Counted from the first letter of the stretch, positions 21,766 through 33,611 are shown. The stretch: DNA of 64,000 bases from Tenodera sinensis (GCA_030765045.1 CM060962.1:146864525-146928524), one strand, 5' to 3'. Numbers and translations are program-made. The notes: generated by a model not told the origin, from the letters alone.

Positions 21766-22259
21766 TTGCCATGCTTTTCTTTCCTGTTTTTTTTTTCAGT
21801 ATCTTTGTTTAAATTTAGTGAAAGGTACAGAAATGAACATGCCCTCTCTTTTTTTGTAGAAGTTTAATATAATTGTTTAAATGTATTTCACAAAATTTGC
21901 AAAAAGCACCACCCTAATCACAAAGTACAACCAAATGTACCTACACTCCCATTTTGCTGATACTTAATCTCACGTTCGATGCTTTGTTTAGGATGATGAC
22001 TTAAAGACGGTTCAGAAATTGTAGACTTTTCATTCAAAGACTGAGGAAGAGTAACCAAAGATTCAGTAAGCAATTCATCATCACATTCACTAGCATTTCT
22101 TATAACAGACTAACAGTCATCTATGTCTTCTACAACATGCTGTCTTTTATTAGAGAGAACGCAAATAAACTTTTTTTGACAGTGTGTTTTGGTACTAACA
22201 CTTTCTTCATAAGATGAATTGACAAAGACCTCAAATTGCATAATCACATCACCTTCCAT
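20073..22259 (-). pseudogene. hAT transposase relic (ZNF862-like)
   Basis: The minus strand gives hAT blocks in order. An ATG at 22,259 opens MEGDVIMQFEVFVN and a short Cys-containing region. Around 21,400 is ADKSTNVCNQSEQYFLVHYV, the usual ADESTD-like motif. At 21,286-21,062 comes INSELKKRRHSEYRLVTCSF then NGAANSSGSVTGVHTWL, where the family normally has DGA and here Asn. At 20,330-20,073 is the C-terminal block CIPISITSVESSFSTMNRT ending in TAA. A 30-base T run (21,734-21,763) and many stops break it. No terminal repeats were identified. Confidence 0.65.
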
Positions 22260-23362
22260 AGTAAGTTGTCAACTGACTGTTAAAACAGCTAAACTGAAAT
22301 TTTTTTACAACAATGGTTTTAATTGCAGTGTGAAGGTGTTATGATTTATCCAAACTTCATAAAGAGCAACTGCTGGCATTGTTGAAATTTGTCAAAACAA
22401 TACACGATCATTATACCAGCTCAGATGATAATTTTCATTCATACATTATTTTGACTTTTAATGTTATATACATTTACAAACAGGTATGAATTTCTCAGCA
22501 GGGAGGTTTCACCCTCCCTGAATTCATCACTGTTCATGATTCTTGGTTCATGTGAACTACTACCATTCCAAATGTTCCAGTGATGAAAGCTGGTAGTATA
22601 ATATATTAACCCCTTTTCAGAACTGTTAACAGCAGTTATTTTTGCAGTTGGATATACAATATGTGCCAAAAACATAACATTAGGCAATATCTGGCCGTCA
22701 ATCACAAGCATTCATCAGAAGTTGAAACAATTCTTTGTACAAACAAAATGGTATGTTTAGGACTTCCATTGTGCTTGAAGTAAGGTGGTACAAAAAAAAG
22801 TACTTGCCCATATTCAGACACTTGGCCCTAAATAAATTGAAACATTGAGCAATATTATTGATCTGTATGACTTTTTGTATTATAACGCATTCTGAAAACT
22901 TATCTTTTAAGAAAAGTATTGAACCACTACAGTACGTTTACTACAAAACTTGGCCAACAGGCGCACAGCCCATCTTCTGAACACGTACTGCACAACTTGC
23001 TGGCAGTCACACAGCGTGTCTCTCTGTCACACATGCATGCACGTCAAGTGAAATCTCAAATCAAGTTAACAATTATTAGAATAAACACAAAACATGCCTT
23101 ATCACAGGAGATGTTGGAAATGTCGTCCATCTGCTTCAATACATCTATGGCATCATCTGAGGAAATTTTCATTCACATGCATTAGTTCAGCTTCCAAAAT
23201 AGCATCTTTCTCTCCTGATATTTTGTTTTAATTTTGTCTTGTGCAAGGGGTCTAAGAGATTTTCAAAGTGATCCTTGTAACCTTTCTCTGATTTCATCTA
23301 ATTTCTGTTCTGTAAGCACACGCCGATTTACCTTTCTTTTCCTATCATAAGTTGATCCTGCC
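22260..23362. other. anonymous AT-rich DNA
   Basis: The short frames at 22,439-22,711 (-) and 22,919-23,185 (+) have no recognisable domain. Confidence 0.45.
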
Positions 23363-23367
23363 TCCCT

Positions 23368-23592
23368 GTAGTCGGTCTGGTGGCTCAGTTCGTTAGATGC
23401 TGGCCTATTTTCCCTAGGATGCAGGTTCAAATCTGGCCCAGATCGATGGTTTTTAAGTGTTCTTGAAAATGACAGCTCCATGCCAGTAGATTTACTGGCA
23501 TGTAAAAGAACTCCTGCGGTACAAAATTCCGGTACACCGGGAATGCTGATGTGATCTTGGCAATTGACAGCATCGTTAAACAACAAAATATT
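23368..23592 (+). mobile_element. tRNA-derived SINE
   Basis: Box A TGGCTCAGTTCG starts at 23,381 and box B GGTTCAAATCT is at 23,423-23,433. The body runs through ACTCCTGCGGTACAAAATTCC (23,509 on) to a GTTAAACAACAAAATA end, a layout seen in arthropod SINEs. CTCCCTG occurs on both sides (about 23,362 and 23,600), a possible short target duplication. Confidence 0.75.
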
Positions 23593-25771
23593 TATTTGTC
23601 TCCCTGAATTTATTTACATGCAAGTGAATGGTGTCTCTGCTTGGAACACGCGCACCAAGAAATTTGGTTTCAAATTGCCTTACAACTTCCCTAAAAGATG
23701 ATGTAAGCCCTTGTGCATCCTACATAAACACTCTTTGTTGCACTGTGTACTGCAATCGATTCGTTTTGAAAACTCTTCAAACATAATCAAACACTTCTAC
23801 ACACTCCTAATATTATTCATGTGAGAAATGGACTACAACAGCATAAAACACATACCTAACTTTTATTTTTAAATGCCCACCTTTTGTTTCTTTGTTAGAA
23901 ATAATTTGCACAACAAACCATAGTATATTTATTGCAAATGTGCTGTCACCCTCTTAGCATGCATAGCAAGCAGCACTTCGCCAACTAAGAGCCAGATACC
24001 TGTTCTATACTGATCTCCCAATACCTTAACATCCTGGTTCATTTTGCATTAGTGCATTCTCCTAATTTGTTTGAATATATACAAAAACCACATGCAGTCA
24101 ATTAAGTTACATAATTTTTTTTTCATTAAATACTAAACTTTTAAATTGGGTTCAGAAAAAATAGGGGCTCTCTTGCATTCAGAGAAATACAGTAGTCCCC
24201 ACAATATATTTAGTATCACTGGATAAAAAGTAAAATTAATGATAACTAATAAATGAATTTTGAAAATGCTATGGAAGATCTACTTTAGCAAAAATAGTAA
24301 GGTTTGTGATTTCATTCACTAAGGTGCTTGTCCCTTTGTAGAAATACATACATGCCTAAATTTAAAATGTGCTCCTGTAAAAGCTGAAATCTCGCATTTA
24401 GCTGACCCATATTTCAATTTGTGTTAGAAATGCTTATAAAAGCATATCATATTTAACTGCCTGTGATGAGACCTGTTTTAAACTGTTTAATCTAGGAAAT
24501 ACCCTCTTCATAGTTTTTTTTTTTTAAAAAAAACCAGATGTTATAGTTCTGTTTAGAGGTCTCATCATTTGAACCAGTTGTCAGACATTAGGTGTAACTA
24601 ATAAAGCAATTGAGATTTAGTATAAGCATTTGTTAAATATGCTAAAATGTTTTGAATGCATACATATGTGTGCTTGTAGTGGTAACAGAAGAAGGTACAT
24701 GGACACTTTTCAAAATGACTGGCAGAAATAATATACCTACTAACTTTGTCAATTCACTTGGTTTTTTTCCCTTAAAGACAAGAAGTTGTGTTTGAATTGA
24801 AATTATGTCTGCAGTTCCAATTGTAATGAAATTCATTGCCCAAGAACCCCTGTAGACTATAGGGCAAATTCCATTTTTGGCTTTTTGATTGACAAATGCA
24901 GTGAACCCTGCACTTTGCAGCTTTAAGCTGATAAATCTGGATTTTCTCTTTCTTTAAGATAACACTGCACTGAATAAAATGAAAGTTTGGGTTTAAGGTT
25001 AGGTCAGGTTATCATGGAAGGCATTACGGAATTTAGAGTTTGATATTGTTCTTTAAAGGCAGTTGCTGTGGGAGAAAGTAAATTCATGGGTTAATGTTTT
25101 TAAGCTGGTGTAGTCTATTTAGTGGATAATCTAGCAGCAAAGGAGTGATTTTTTTCCCCTTTTTGACACTGTGTGCTTTACAATTCAGTGTTAGGAAGGG
25201 AAAAATTACACTCCATGATGCATTAGCATCAATTTCATTATTTACTTTCTTTTATTTGAAGCCTTTAGTCATATTGGAAGATGATGACAGCAAATAATGA
25301 ACATTTATTATACTTACTGCTGCTTTTGAGAATACTAGCCTTTTTTCCCTCTTTATTGGGATAATAAGGTGGCAACATATAAACTTGTGTTCTTAAGAAA
25401 TTGCAGTTTCTGATTCAGTGGCTTTAACATCTTGCCATTAATTTGGCCTAAGATGCATTTTTATATGACATACGTCATGTACCTAAATACAAGAAGGCCA
25501 CTTCTGTGTTTTGGGAATAACATGTGTGCTTTCCAGTCCAGATGACCCAAGTTCAAATCTTTGTTGAAGCAAGTAGGCTGGATAAGGTTTTTTCAGGGTT
25601 TTTAGTTATCCTCAAAGTACAAAGTAAACGTAATGTTTAACTTGGTCCTGCTTTAAAGAAATCAGTTAATTTGGCTTGTTTCACTTTTCTTGCATACCTT
25701 GCATTCCTGGGTCTGCAAGCAGCCTTTAATTCTGTACCAAGAGTAGAAATATGGAATGTACTATATTAGAA
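23593..25771. other. anonymous AT-rich DNA, possible old SINE near 25,530
   Basis: Only a weak tRNA-like box B (AGTTCAAATCT near 25,551) stands out. No coding signal. Confidence 0.4.
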
Positions 25772-26248
25772 GACTCAGGGGTCTCCGTCTAGGGGATATG
25801 TGAATAGCGACCACAAGGTACCCAAGCTGAGCAGAACATTACTTCCACTTACTGGTGTTTTGCTCTTCACTATAACTTTTCTATCTGACCTTACCTTGGT
25901 CATCTCTTGTTCTCTTCCAACCCGGATGCTATTTGGGTTCCCGAGGGCTAGGGAGTCTTTATTTTTCCAACCTCTCCATTTCTCTAATTTCTCTATAAAA
26001 TCTTAACCCCTAACATGCTGACCTGTCATGGCATGTAATATGTTCTCTGATTGGTAATCAGAGGATATGGTCGGTGAATTTATTTTGATAATTCTCCCAG
26101 TCAGGTCGGTGAGACCCGTAAACCACCTACAGGTGTGGTCCTCCAGACATTCTGGGGGTTGTGAGAGAGCGACGTGACTGCCAAAACATAAAAATATGGT
26201 GCTCTCTAAAAAGCGGTTACTATTACTGCTATTGCTCTCTTCAATATC
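25772..26248 (+). repeat. Dispersed 470-bp repeat, copy 1
   Basis: This block recurs with about 95% identity by eye at 33,975-34,441 in the same orientation. Both run from GTCTCCGTCTAGGGGATATG to TTACTATTACTGCTATTGC. A hairpin CTCTGATTGGTAATCAGAG lies inside (around 26,045-26,065). There is no coding frame of note, no tRNA boxes that I can see and no terminal inverted repeat. It is probably a non-autonomous element of unknown class. Confidence 0.75.
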
Positions 26249-26251
26249 ATC

Positions 26252-26323
26252 AGTGAAAAATATTGGAGGGCAAGAGGATTAATGACTTCATAGTCAGAAA
26301 TCCAGCATTAGCTAACAACAACA
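26252..26323 (+). mobile_element. Very short 5'-truncated copy of the 28-31 kb LINE
   Basis: About 72 bp match the 3' end of the LINE at 27,856-30,949 in inverted orientation, from AGTGAAAAATATTGGAG to CCAGCATTAGCTAACAACAA, ending in a short (CAA)n. It abuts the 470-bp repeat. Confidence 0.8.
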
Positions 26324-27702
26324 TACCTAACAGAAGCAAGACTGATACAAATGTGATGATCAGCATACATGTGCAGGGAAATGTAGTTAAAGTCACATGG
26401 ACCATGTGCCTGCCGACAATTGTAGTAAATGTACTGTTTGTATTGGCACATATGCAGGCATAAAAGAGCTAACATGCATGTCAAAATTATTCTTACATTT
26501 TTGATAGGCATTCATCCAGGACTTACTTGAATTTTATGCTATTGTCAAATATTTTACATAGTGTATTCTATTATTTTCCTTACATTTAGTTCTTTGTACA
26601 ATTGAATGACTTCAGTTTTAAACTGTGTACATTTTTGACAAAAGCAAAAATTTAAAATTTGAATAGTGAATAAAGAAATATGAATATTCCTTAATCTCTG
26701 AAGGGATAAAGATGGAAAAGGTTATTAAAGCCAATTTGGGCAATAAAACTCTGAATTCAACCTCAAGAATATATTTCAATGAAGTACTCAAACATGTCTC
26801 CCATAATAACAGTTAATGCTGAAGTACAAAAGCTAGCTTTAATCAATTAAGAACTTACCTATTGACAGGATTGTGACTGCAGACTTCAATGAAAGCTCTG
26901 AAACATAAAGTTCAAAATAACCAAGCAAAAAAATGTCATTCTCAGTAAAAGTAGATTGCTAATTCAAGTAAAAGTGCTACTTAGATGACTATCACAACTG
27001 TAAGACTAACCAAGGAAGGACTGACATGTACACAGCATTATATATATATTTTTTTTAAACAAAATAAATAACTTTCTAACTAAATGTGAAATTCACTAGG
27101 CAGGAAGCCCTAAATACTTACCTGTGGAAATGAAGAGAGAAAATAACCTGTAATTTCAAACATCAGATAACCCTGAAATCATTGGAGTTCTAAAAATAAT
27201 CTCAAATGCAGATTATATTATTTTTTACTTCCAATCATAAAGGAAATAATGATGTACTTGATTTATGTACAGGGAAAACAAACTATATACATCTCAAGAA
27301 GCTCATCTGTGTAACAACTTCAACCTAGTTGGCTACTGTAAATGTTAACAATATCCAGAAGTTTTTTATGCTGAATGAAGAGATACAGCAGTTACCTGTT
27401 TTAAATTTCTACAGTGGTGAAAGCAAACTACAAATAAAAGTATGCATTTAAAGGTAGAATCAGAAATGAAAAGTTCAATACAATACCTGTGATTTGAGCA
27501 CAAGGGAATCTCATATTTGAGACATTTATCCCAATGGCGATTTACAGTCTTAAGTACCTAAGTCCCAATCTTTAAGTATCATTTCTGATTCTCCTTTCAA
27601 AGTTTCCCTATTTATAATTTCTTGGCCTGATATATGGAAAAGTATGTCTTCTTTAAGAAACAAAGACTCCTTTTGTCAAAGACTGGTGTGCATGATTGAC
27701 TT
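26324..27702. other. anonymous AT-rich DNA
   Basis: No gene or repeat recognised. Confidence 0.5.
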
Positions 27703-27842
27703 ATATATGAGGGGCACTTTAAAATATCTTGGCCTGACCAAGAAAACATAAGATTTAAGAGAAATGTTTGTTCTATTTTTCAACATAGTTACCTTATACA
27801 TAAATACATATATGACAACAATTTTACAAATTTCTAAAGCAC
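27703..27842. mobile_element. Possible mariner-like terminal fragment
   Basis: GAGGGGCACTTTAAAATATC, then TGGCC and TTTTTCAACATAGTTACC resemble the 5' end of mariner elements, where a terminal repeat precedes a TTTTTCAACATAGT-like word. Only one end is present. Confidence 0.3.
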
Positions 27843-27868
27843 TCAGGAAAATAAATTGTTGTTGTTAG

Positions 27869-29330
27869 CTAATGCTGGATTTCTGACAATGAAGCCATTA
27901 ATCTTCTTGCTCTCCAATATTTTTCACTAATGGATGGGGCACTAGAAGTGGCCGGGCATATTTGAAGGTGGTCTCGATCCATTTCCTCTTGCAGATCACA
28001 TAGAGGACAGAGTGCTGAAGAATATATCCCAATTCCGTTTAAATGCTTTGCCAGACAATCATGTCCTGTAATCAACCTGAAGGTTGCAACTGCTGTTTTT
28101 CGAGGATACTCAGGAATTACTGTTTGAATGTTGGTAGTTCCCATCTTTTATTCTTTGATTTTTCATAGTAATATTTTGCAATAATTTTTTTGAATTCAGA
28201 GTTGACTAATCTTTTAGCTGCATAAAATGGTAGATTAACTATAGATTTTTCTACACTGCTGGTACCCTTTTTTGCAAGAAAATCAGCTTTCTCATTACCA
28301 CTCAGTCCACAGTGAGCTGGTATCCACTGGAAGACAAGGTGTTTTTGAAGTGCTGTTAGATGGGTAAGGATTTTCCAACATTCTATAATTGTTTGATTTT
28401 TTGGTGACAACTTGGAAGTAATTGCTATAATTGCTGCCCTGGAATCTGAGAGAATAACTGCTTGCTGAAATTGTGAAATTCTGTACAAAAGATTTTGTAG
28501 GGCCATTTGAATTGCTTCAATTTATCCATCAAAGTTTGTAGTTCCATAACTTAAAGATTTGTAATAGGAAAAGAGGTGACACGTGACTCCAGCCCTTGCT
28601 CCATCTTGGTTTGGTATCAATGATCCATCAGTATAAATATGGAGCCATTCGTGTTCTGGAAATCTAGTATGGATTGTCTCTAATGCCAATAATTTTAGAA
28701 CACTAGTTGGGGTATCACTTTTCTTAACTTCTTCTGTCAGGTGTAAATAATATGTGATGTCTAATGTTTGTGTCGGATTGACTTTAGATATGAAGTTTTC
28801 CGTTGAATTAGGAAGGTATATATTCTGCTTGATGTCTTGAATTTTGGAAAGAAAGCTCTCCAGAGTCTTTAGTGTATGTGTAAAATTTCTCTTGTTCCAT
28901 GTATTGAATGGGAGTCTGATCAACCTTTTGTGTTGTGTAAGTGCTGCTTTTTCTATTTCATATTCAATGGGGTATTGGTTGGTTAGTATTTCCATGGCTG
29001 GTATTGGTGTGGTTTTGATAGCACCTGTAATTAGTCTCAGACTTTGGTTTTGAAAGATTTGAATTTTTTTGTATTTGCTGTTATAAGAACTTCACTGCAG
29101 TAAGTAAATAATGGCTTTATATATACATTGTATGTTGTGTTAAGAGTTGCTCTGGAACATTCCCACTTTATCCCTGTTAGACATTTTAACAGTGAAAGGT
29201 GCCTCTCTGCTCTTTGTATTACATTCTCTATTTGTTTGGTCCATGTAAGTTTGGTATCAAGTGTAACTCCTAAATACTTTGCTTCCTTTGTTTCTGGTAA
29301 TTGTTGACCCTCAAAATTTAGTTTTATTTT
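27869..29330 (-). pseudogene. RNase H and C-terminal tail of the same LINE
   Basis: The connector reads PETKEAKYLGVTLDTKLTWT (about 29,290). Frames at 28,995-28,522 end in HIYTDGSLIPNQDGARAG, the start of RNase H with its first Asp. Frames at 28,506-28,117 continue with AVILSDSRAAI and FQWIPAHCGLSGNEKADFLA, which hold the remaining catalytic residues. At 28,144-27,869 a tail has TGHDCLAKHL and CPLCDLQEEMDRDHLQIC, a CCHC-like finger, and ends YWRARRLMAS before TGA. Only small shifts separate these pieces. Confidence 0.8.
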
Positions 29331-30949
29331 TAGTGCTTTTTTCTTAGTGAAAAGATTTGGTAGTTTGATTTTGTTGTATTAACAGTCATTAAATTTTCTT
29401 TGGTCCACTTTTGTAGGTTGGTTAAGGATTCTTGCATGATTTTTTCTAGTTCTGTACTTTTGCTTTTTGGTTTTGAAGTCCACATTACTAAGTCATCAGC
29501 AAATGGTGCACACTTGACACCTGATTCTTGTATTTGTTGTGGCAGATCGTTAATAAATATATTAAAAAGTGTTGTGCTGAGCACTGCGCCTTGTGGTAAG
29601 CCATGGTGTACTTGTTTGTATTTAGATATATTTCTTCCATATCTGGTTGCAATAAAGTGTTGTGTTAGGAAATGACATAGCCATGAAAACATTGGACCTT
29701 GTATCCCTATTTTTTTTACTTTCTTTAGTAGTTTTGTTCTGCATATAGAATCATATGCACTTTGGAAATCAATAAAAACTGATAAATTACCTTCTTTTCT
29801 ATTGAAGGAGTCTTTGATTTCTTGACTGAGAAGTAAGACTTGTTCATTTGTAGAGCGGAACTCTCTGAATCCAGCTTGACATGGGGATATTAAATTTTGT
29901 GATTCTAGAAACCAATTTAACCTGTTTGACACCATTCTTTCCATCACTTTTGCTATTATGCTAGTAAGAGCTATTGGTCTATAATTTTTTATTTCTGATG
30001 CTATTTTGTTTTTCTTCAAGAGTGGGACAATTATTGGTTTTCGCCATTCAGCAGGTACAGTGGTTTTCCAGGATAGATTGTAGAGTTTCAGTAGTTGTTG
30101 TTTTGCTGTTTTTCCAAGGTTTTTTATGAACTCTGGATGTATGTGATCTGGTCCAGGAGACTTTTTGTTTTTTAGATTATTTATTGCAATGTTCAGTTCT
30201 TGCATATTAAAATTTTGAAAAAAGATATGGCATGGAGTGTTAGGATCACATTCTTTTTCTTGTTTCCAATCTTTCTTAAATTCTTTACATTCCTTTTTAT
30301 TATTTCTTGTTACTTTATGTGAATTAGCATAACATTTGTTGAATGTTTCAGCTATGACTGCATCATTTACTAATATTTTATTGTTGTGTATGATAGGTGT
30401 GCTGTTGTTTTCTTTCCTGTCCTTGACATTTTTTATGAACTTATGGGCTTTGTCGCCATCTGTCCTATAATCCATTTCTTCTGAGAAATTATTAAAGTGA
30501 TTATTTTTAGCTCTATTAATTTCTTTTTTTAGTGAGGCACATTTCTTCCGCCACATTTGTGTATCCGATATGTTTTTTGTTTGTTCAGCTGTATTTCTAG
30601 CTATATCCCTTTGCTTTTTCAGTTCTTCTAACTGGGGGTTCCAAAAGGTTTTGTAATTTTTAATTCTTCCACAAGGAATATGTTTTCTTGCGGTTTCTAG
30701 GATGACTTTACAGAAATTTTTGTTCATATGATCTGGTTGGTGATGCAGCTGTGAGTTTGTTTGTTCTTTAAATTTATGTTCCAGTTCAGTTTTATATTTG
30801 TTCCAATCTGCTTTTTTTAAGTTCCAATACAGATTTGTGTGATGTTGACTGTTATTTGTATTTGCATTATCAGCAATTACTGCTCTGTGACCAGAACTTG
30901 GGTCTTCTATAACTTGTGTGTTTTTTTTTTTTTTTTTCCCCAGAAACAA
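29330..30949 (-). CDS. Reverse transcriptase open frame of the RNase H LINE
   Basis: This is the longest credible frame in the window, 539 codons without a stop. After a lysine run from an A tract it reads SSGHRAVIAD (end of the endonuclease) and a linker. The reverse transcriptase includes KKSPGPDHIHPEF, NYRPIALTSIIAKVMERM, CQAGFREFRSTNEQ, the first catalytic Asp in FIDFQSAYDS, HHGLPQGAVLSTTLFNIFIN and the catalytic FADDLVMW. The catalytic residues are intact. The apparent start methionine is not original, since the element is truncated. It is followed on the same strand by RNase H with a few frame breaks, so the copy is fairly young. Confidence 0.88.
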   Translation of the reverse strand: MFLGKKKKKNTQVIEDPSSGHRAVIADNANTNNSQHHTNLYWNLKKADWNKYKTELEHKFKEQTNSQLHHQPDHMNKNFCKVILETARKHIPCGRIKNYKTFWNPQLEELKKQRDIARNTAEQTKNISDTQMWRKKCASLKKEINRAKNNHFNNFSEEMDYRTDGDKAHKFIKNVKDRKENNSTPIIHNNKILVNDAVIAETFNKCYANSHKVTRNNKKECKEFKKDWKQEKECDPNTPCHIFFQNFNMQELNIAINNLKNKKSPGPDHIHPEFIKNLGKTAKQQLLKLYNLSWKTTVPAEWRKPIIVPLLKKNKIASEIKNYRPIALTSIIAKVMERMVSNRLNWFLESQNLISPCQAGFREFRSTNEQVLLLSQEIKDSFNRKEGNLSVFIDFQSAYDSICRTKLLKKVKKIGIQGPMFSWLCHFLTQHFIATRYGRNISKYKQVHHGLPQGAVLSTTLFNIFINDLPQQIQESGVKCAPFADDLVMWTSKPKSKSTELEKIMQESLTNLQKWTKENLMTVNTTKSNYQIFSLRKKH

Positions 30950-31053
30950 TCAACCTTTGTAGTGTCACTGTCAGAATGGTATCTGCTGGGGCAAAAGCCT
31001 TAATTTCCTGGGAAGTTCTAGCAGTCTTCAAGATGGAAGAAAAAAGTAGTTAA

Positions 31054-31877
31054 CCTCCTGAGTCCTGAGATCACAACAATAGAATTGAAATTATTTTGTG
31101 CTTAATGAGTTTCTATGGACCACCTTTGTAGTGCAGTTTGTAGTGTGCTTGCCTCTGACATGGATGACCCGGGTTTGATCCTGGTACCAGCATGGTGATT
31201 TTATCCCCTCTGAGAGATTTGGCACAGGGTGCACTCAGCCTCGTTAGGTCCCGGGGGGACCAATTGAGGAGCTACTATAGAAAAGTAGTGGCTCCAGGTC
31301 GTGAAGACCGCATAACTGGCCGGGAGGGCTTGGGATGCTGACCACATAGCAGCCTCCAATACTGCACCCCCACCAATGACGCCTGTAGTGGGCCAAGGTG
31401 GAGAATGCAGCGGCTGGGCGGTAAGGCTTGGCTCTCCATGAGCTGTAGTTCCGGGGCTTAGTTTAGCTGACTTAATGAGTTTCTGTGGGCCAAAATTAAA
31501 CAAAAATGCAAAAAGAAATTTTTTTCAAAGCTTTTTTTGGAGGGCTTGAAATGACATTTAGACAGCTACAAATCTTTTCATGTGGCTTAATAAGTGCTAC
31601 TAAGTATCAAAAGAATAAGAATATTCAAAATATGAAATTTTGTTTTGGGAGGTTTTTTAGGAGTAGCATCATATGACACCTCAGGACTATATTAAGTTTT
31701 TATGGGTGTTTTAATCCTACCATCAATACAAAGTAGACGAGAGAAAAAAATATGAACGAGGAATGCAGAAGGTATCAAACAGGCTACCACCGGCCATTGT
31801 GAGTTTGACACATTCACAAAGTGAGAAAAGAATCCAAAACCGAAGGTATCATATATGATACCAAATGATGCAGGAGG
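31054..31877. mobile_element. piggyBac-like MITE interrupted by a SINE
   Basis: Both ends read CCTCCTG inward from TTAA (TTAA at 31,050-31,053 and 31,878-31,881), the piggyBac target. The terminal match is short, but an inner word AGTCCTGAGATCACAA near 31,064 resembles AGTCCTGAGGTGTCATA inverted near 31,690. No transposase is encoded. A SINE with its own target duplication sits at 31,123-31,470. Confidence 0.5.
31123..31470 (+). mobile_element. SINE with 22-bp target duplication
   Basis: CTTAATGAGTTTCTATGGACCA (31,101-31,122) is repeated at 31,471-31,492 with two differences. The 348-bp insert has a tRNA-like head with a box-B-like GGTTTGATCCT at about 31,171-31,181, then a long GC-richer body (TTAGGTCCCGGGGGGACCAA, GTAGTGGCTCCAGG). 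Poly-A is absent at the 3' end. Confidence 0.8.
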
Positions 31878-31881
31878 TTAA

Positions 31882-32739
31882 GGACTCTAGATATAAAAAA
31901 TATATTGAAATTTGGTTTTCTCACCAATTTGAGAAATGGGAAAGCTAAGTGCAAACTCACTTCTGCACCCATTTTATATAGAGAAGTAAATAGGTTTAAT
32001 TTTAATTGACATATATTTTCAAGAAGTGTCCAACAGTATAATGACCTTGTCTGATTTTCTACTATTCCGCAAAACTCAGTTTTCACTCTCATTTAGGTGT
32101 CACTCTAAACTTACGTATCTGGTTCAGATTTTGCCGGTAGTTAACTAATTTCACTGTGACTTTGATAATGTGAACTAGTTCTACTATTACTTCACTTTGC
32201 TCCACAATATTCACTTTCTATTTATGTTTAATGGACAGGCCCCTCCCCGCCCATGCTGATGGAGATATCCCGGTCATTCTCCGGCATGCATTCTACATTC
32301 CCCCCACCCCACTTCACTTTCTTGTCATTGATATAGCCGTGCAATGCAGCAATCCCTCTCTGACCACTTCCAGATGGTTTCCCCTCTGGGGAGTCAAAAC
32401 AAGGTGTGGAATCATTGAAAGCTGGTGGGAGGAAAGCACTTTAGTACCATATGTTTCAGTGTTTGTCTCGTTATATAAACTGCCCCCTGGATATATTAGT
32501 AGGAAAATTCTGGGTATGAAATCACTGGTGGGGTGAAATCCTACCCATGCCAGCCAGGATTTCGCTGAGTCAGCCTATAATGTCTGGAATCCCATGCTGT
32601 AACAGAACTTACTGTACTTCACCATTATCACAAGTTAATTCATGGAACAATGGTTTTTGTAGCACTTCTTAATTCAGTATCTCAATCACTCATGTGCCCA
32701 CTGACATACTCGCTGATCAGTCTCAAACACTGCAACTCA
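31882..32739. other. anonymous DNA
   Basis: A GC-richer stretch at about 32,226-32,610 differs from its surroundings and may be an old repeat. No coding domain recognised. Confidence 0.4.
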
Positions 32740-33190
32740 TTATTATTTATTTATGCCAACAAACTTACTGTTGGTGTTTTTAAACACACAAGCCGTGTGT
32801 GGGCAATGTTTGAGAGGTAGAACTTAAACTTAAAAATTCAATGTCACAGCTGGGATTTGAACCACAGACCTTCCGCTGTGACAAACTGCCAGAATGGCAT
32901 TGAATTCTCAAACCAGTTTGTATTTCTCCTGGTAAACCACAAAGGCAGTCTCACATCAGAGACAATTACCCCAATGGTGACTTACTATTGTAAGTACTTT
33001 ATGTCCCAGGATTAAATAACCTTCAGATGGTAATTATTATTTATTTATGCCAACAAACTTACTGTTGGTGTTTTTAAACACACAAGCTGTGTGTGGGCAA
33101 TGTTTGAGAGGTAGAACTGGAAGGTCTGTGGTTCAAATCCCAGCTGTGGCATTGAATTTTTAAGTTCCAGTTCTACCTCTCAAACTGCAA
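32740..33190 (-). mobile_element. SINE pair, the second copy internally inverted
   Basis: A minus-strand SINE at about 32,740-32,920 has a box-B-like GGTTCAAATCC and a tail through GCCCACACACGGCTTGTGTG to an AAATAAATAAT end. The tail recurs at 33,037-33,117 in the same orientation. In the second copy the head (AAGGTCTGTGGTTCAAATCC, 33,120 on) lies in the opposite orientation, enclosed by a 19-bp inverted repeat GTTTGAGAGGTAGAACTGG. Confidence 0.65.
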
Positions 33191-33493
33191 CTCATTTTGA
33201 CAGACTGCAACACTCGCTCATATTGCAAAATTAAATAATGGGTAATCTTAATTTATCTGTATTACAACTACTTAAAATCAGACCTCACTAGTGAATTTCA
33301 CTCCATCCCTTAGGTTGGCACTCTCAGTCCTGCATGCACAGTATCCTATACATATCACTTTCTGTTGTCCTCAACCCATTATTCTGCTATAAAAGAAAAC
33401 CTAAATAGGAAGGACTGATTAAAACTATATCTTCCCAATGTGAACTTCAAGCAAGAAACATAATAGTCCCAGAACACCATACTGCTGATGAAG

Positions 33494-33611
33494 TGAGTGA
33501 GTGAGTGAGTGAGTGAGTGAGTGAGTGAGTGAGTGAGTGAGTGAGTGAGTGAGTGAGTGAGTGAGTGATTAGGGTTTAAGGGCCTGTCGACAGCTAGGTC
33601 ATTAGAGCCCC
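33494..33611 (-). mobile_element. Dead-on-arrival LINE tail with expanded (TCAC)n and 12-bp target duplication
   Basis: On the minus strand it reads GGGCTCTAATGACCTAGCTG then TCGACAGGCCCTTAAACCCT and about 18 units of TCAC. It is flanked by CTGCTGATGAAG at 33,482-33,493 and 33,612-33,623. Only about 45 bp of LINE 3' end were copied, and the rest of the insert is tail repeat. Confidence 0.85.

Larger units (their letters stand above)
27856..30949 (-). mobile_element. Non-LTR retrotransposon with RNase H, 5'-truncated
   Basis: The minus strand carries, in order: the end of an endonuclease region, a reverse transcriptase (30,949-29,330), a connector (29,330-28,995), an RNase H (28,620-28,250) and a C-terminal Cys-rich tail ending at 27,869. 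The 3' end is a (CAA)n-like run at 27,856-27,862, also seen in the 72-bp copy at 26,252. The 5' border lies in a T17 run near 30,921, so the endonuclease is missing. RNase H places it in the I/R1/Jockey-like broad group rather than L1 or R2. Confidence 0.85.

Noticed and set aside
33492..33568. Tandem GTGA units as a CRISPR-like or satellite array
   Set aside because: No spacers; it is the simple-repeat tail of a LINE copy, flanked by a 12-bp target duplication.
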